NCBI GenBank assembly: GCA_910588795.1
Contig: CAJURI010000004.1
Span: forward strand, 1-64,000
Direction: 5' to 3'
DNA: 64,000 nt
Origin: an uncultured Duncaniella sp.
Lineage (GTDB): Bacteria > Bacteroidota > Bacteroidia > Bacteroidales > Muribaculaceae
A program made the position numbers and the translations under genes. This document shows positions 63,061 through 64,000 of the stretch, in pieces. The first letter of the stretch is position 1. The number at the start of each line of letters is the position of its first letter. The notes beneath the pieces were generated by a model that was not told the DNA's origin, did not search any database, and was given only the letters and a program-made list of their open reading frames with translations.

Positions 63061-64000
63061 TTACTTTCTTGAGCGGTTACGCCACAGATTAGTCATATCC
63101 TCAAGGGTCTTGCCCTTTGTCTCAGGGACAAGCGTATAGACGAACCATGCAGCCACGATACATATGACACCATACAGAGCGTAGGCGAACATATGGCCGA
63201 AGCGGTCACCCATATCACCGAGTGTCATATTGTACATCGGCACAAATGTCGATGACACTATGAAGTTGAATATCCACTGGAAAGCCACGGCTATGGCCAC
63301 AGCTGCCGAACGGATAGTGTTGGGGAATATCTCGGCAATGAGCACCCAGCAGATAGGTCCCCATGAGAACATGAACGATGCAGAGTAAACCATGATGGAA
63401 AGCACGGGCACTATCGGCGGAACACCGTCGATGAGATTGCTGAGCGCGACGCCCATCGCACCCACAGCCATTCCGATGGATCCCCATATAAGCAGGGGCT
63501 TGCGTCCGAGCTTCTCAACAGTGAACACAGCCACAAGAGTGAAAGTGATATTCACAATTCCCATATACACTGTGTTCATCATAGGATCGCTCATGCCCAT
63601 GGACTCGAATATGCGCGGAGCATAGTAAAGCACCGCATTGATGCCCACCGCCTGCTGGAACACCGAGAGCATCACGCCCACGAAGATGACCATGACACCA
63701 AACGAGAATAGCTTCTCGCTCTTGACTTCGGTTGTCTCCTTGATCTGACGCAGGATCTCTTTTGCCTTATCATATCCGTTGATGTGGGACAGCACACCGA
63801 GAGCCTTCTCGTCACGTCCCATAAGGGCAAGATAACGGGGCGACTCAGGAACAAGGCATACAAGGATCGTAAACAATCCGGCCACGAATGCCTCCGAGCC
63901 AAACATGTATCTCCAGCCTGTGCTGATGGTCCACTCGTCGCTCGCGCTGCTCACCTGAAAGATAGTCTCCGATATCTTCTCGATGATAGGCTGAGTGTGC
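63061..64000 (-). CDS. MFS sugar porter (XylE-like), N-terminus beyond the window
   Basis: A partial transporter; 312 codons are visible plus stop, and the frame is still open at base 64000, so the N-terminal helices are outside. The visible part includes a loop (QPIIEKISETIFQVSS), TM with WRYMFGSEAFVAG, the sugar-porter motif VPESPRYLAL, a cytosolic helical loop, TM7-12 with QQAVGINAVLYYAPRIF, and the C-terminal VPETKGKTLE. Both PESPR and PETKG are diagnostic of the family. It lies next to the hexuronate operon on the same strand with its own terminator. A uronate or another hexose substrate is possible. Confidence 0.93.
   Translation of the reverse strand, partial: HTQPIIEKISETIFQVSSASDEWTISTGWRYMFGSEAFVAGLFTILVCLVPESPRYLALMGRDEKALGVLSHINGYDKAKEILRQIKETTEVKSEKLFSFGVMVIFVGVMLSVFQQAVGINAVLYYAPRIFESMGMSDPMMNTVYMGIVNITFTLVAVFTVEKLGRKPLLIWGSIGMAVGAMGVALSNLIDGVPPIVPVLSIMVYSASFMFSWGPICWVLIAEIFPNTIRSAAVAIAVAFQWIFNFIVSSTFVPMYNMTLGDMGDRFGHMFAYALYGVICIVAAWFVYTLVPETKGKTLEDMTNLWRNRSRK

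Overview
The window is a chromosomal stretch from a member of the Bacteroidales. Evidence seen directly: nearly every transcription start carries the Bacteroidetes-type -7 element TAnnTTTG, often with TTTG or TTG 19-21 nt upstream; there are SusC/SusD, PKD-like, DUF4843 and PCMD surface lipoproteins; an L28-L33-DUF4295 ribosomal operon; and Shine-Dalgarno sequences are weak or absent. The fairly GC-rich coding sequence and the protein flavour suggest Muribaculaceae rather than Bacteroides sensu stricto, which is an inference. I found no rRNA, tRNA, CRISPR array, prophage or intact insertion sequence. Coding density is high and almost all genes are core metabolism.

Layout. 1-836 has no known gene. 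It holds a minus-strand unit with its own promoter, two tiny ORFs, several RNA hairpins and a terminator. 0.84-7.5 kb: ApbE flavin transferase, DJ-1 protein, thioredoxin, threonine ammonia-lyase, a SPOR lipoprotein and the start of an Rnf cluster (RseC, RnfB, RnfC) that stops at a terminator after RnfC. 7.7-13.7 kb: a coiled-coil protein ending in a beta-clamp-binding pentapeptide, a DPP4-like S9 peptidase, an unrecognised membrane protein and MiaA. 13.9-17.7 kb: MetK behind a candidate SAM riboswitch, a Crp/Fnr regulator, a BASS transporter and a small Rossmann-like protein. 17.8-24.2 kb: YchF, MscL, GapA, a short stand-alone RNA and UvrA.

24.2-29.6 kb is the most accessory-looking part: a repeat-rich intergenic region, a PorT-like barrel, a PCMD lipoprotein, a divergent lipoprotein and a lone, degenerate NRPS-type adenylation protein. 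29.6-32.9 kb: Upp, a YhcC radical SAM protein, AroC and YbaK in one operon. 33-38.2 kb: PNPase, then a cytoplasmic GH13 enzyme and a patatin phospholipase. 38.2-47.8 kb: a GH105 hydrolase on its own promoter, next to a SusC-SusD-DUF4843-PKD-TlpA import operon. 48-54.6 kb: DNA polymerase III delta prime, an AddB-like nuclease, HemW and a PurF paralog without the catalytic cysteine. 54.7-59.6 kb: ribosomal operon, ROK kinase, IspD and RecG. 59.7-64 kb: a hexuronate operon (Eda, UxuA, SDR mannonate oxidoreductase) beside a sugar porter cut by the window edge.

Functional links. ApbE can flavinylate Rnf subunits, although the flavin-carrying subunits RnfD and RnfG are not here. GH105 frees unsaturated uronates and the right-edge operon degrades hexuronates, so both may serve uronic-acid polymer use. 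The strongest leads for something undescribed are the clamp-motif coiled-coil protein, the short RNA upstream of uvrA, the small unit at the left edge, the metK leader with its coupled micro-ORF, and the two enzyme paralogs that lack key catalytic residues.
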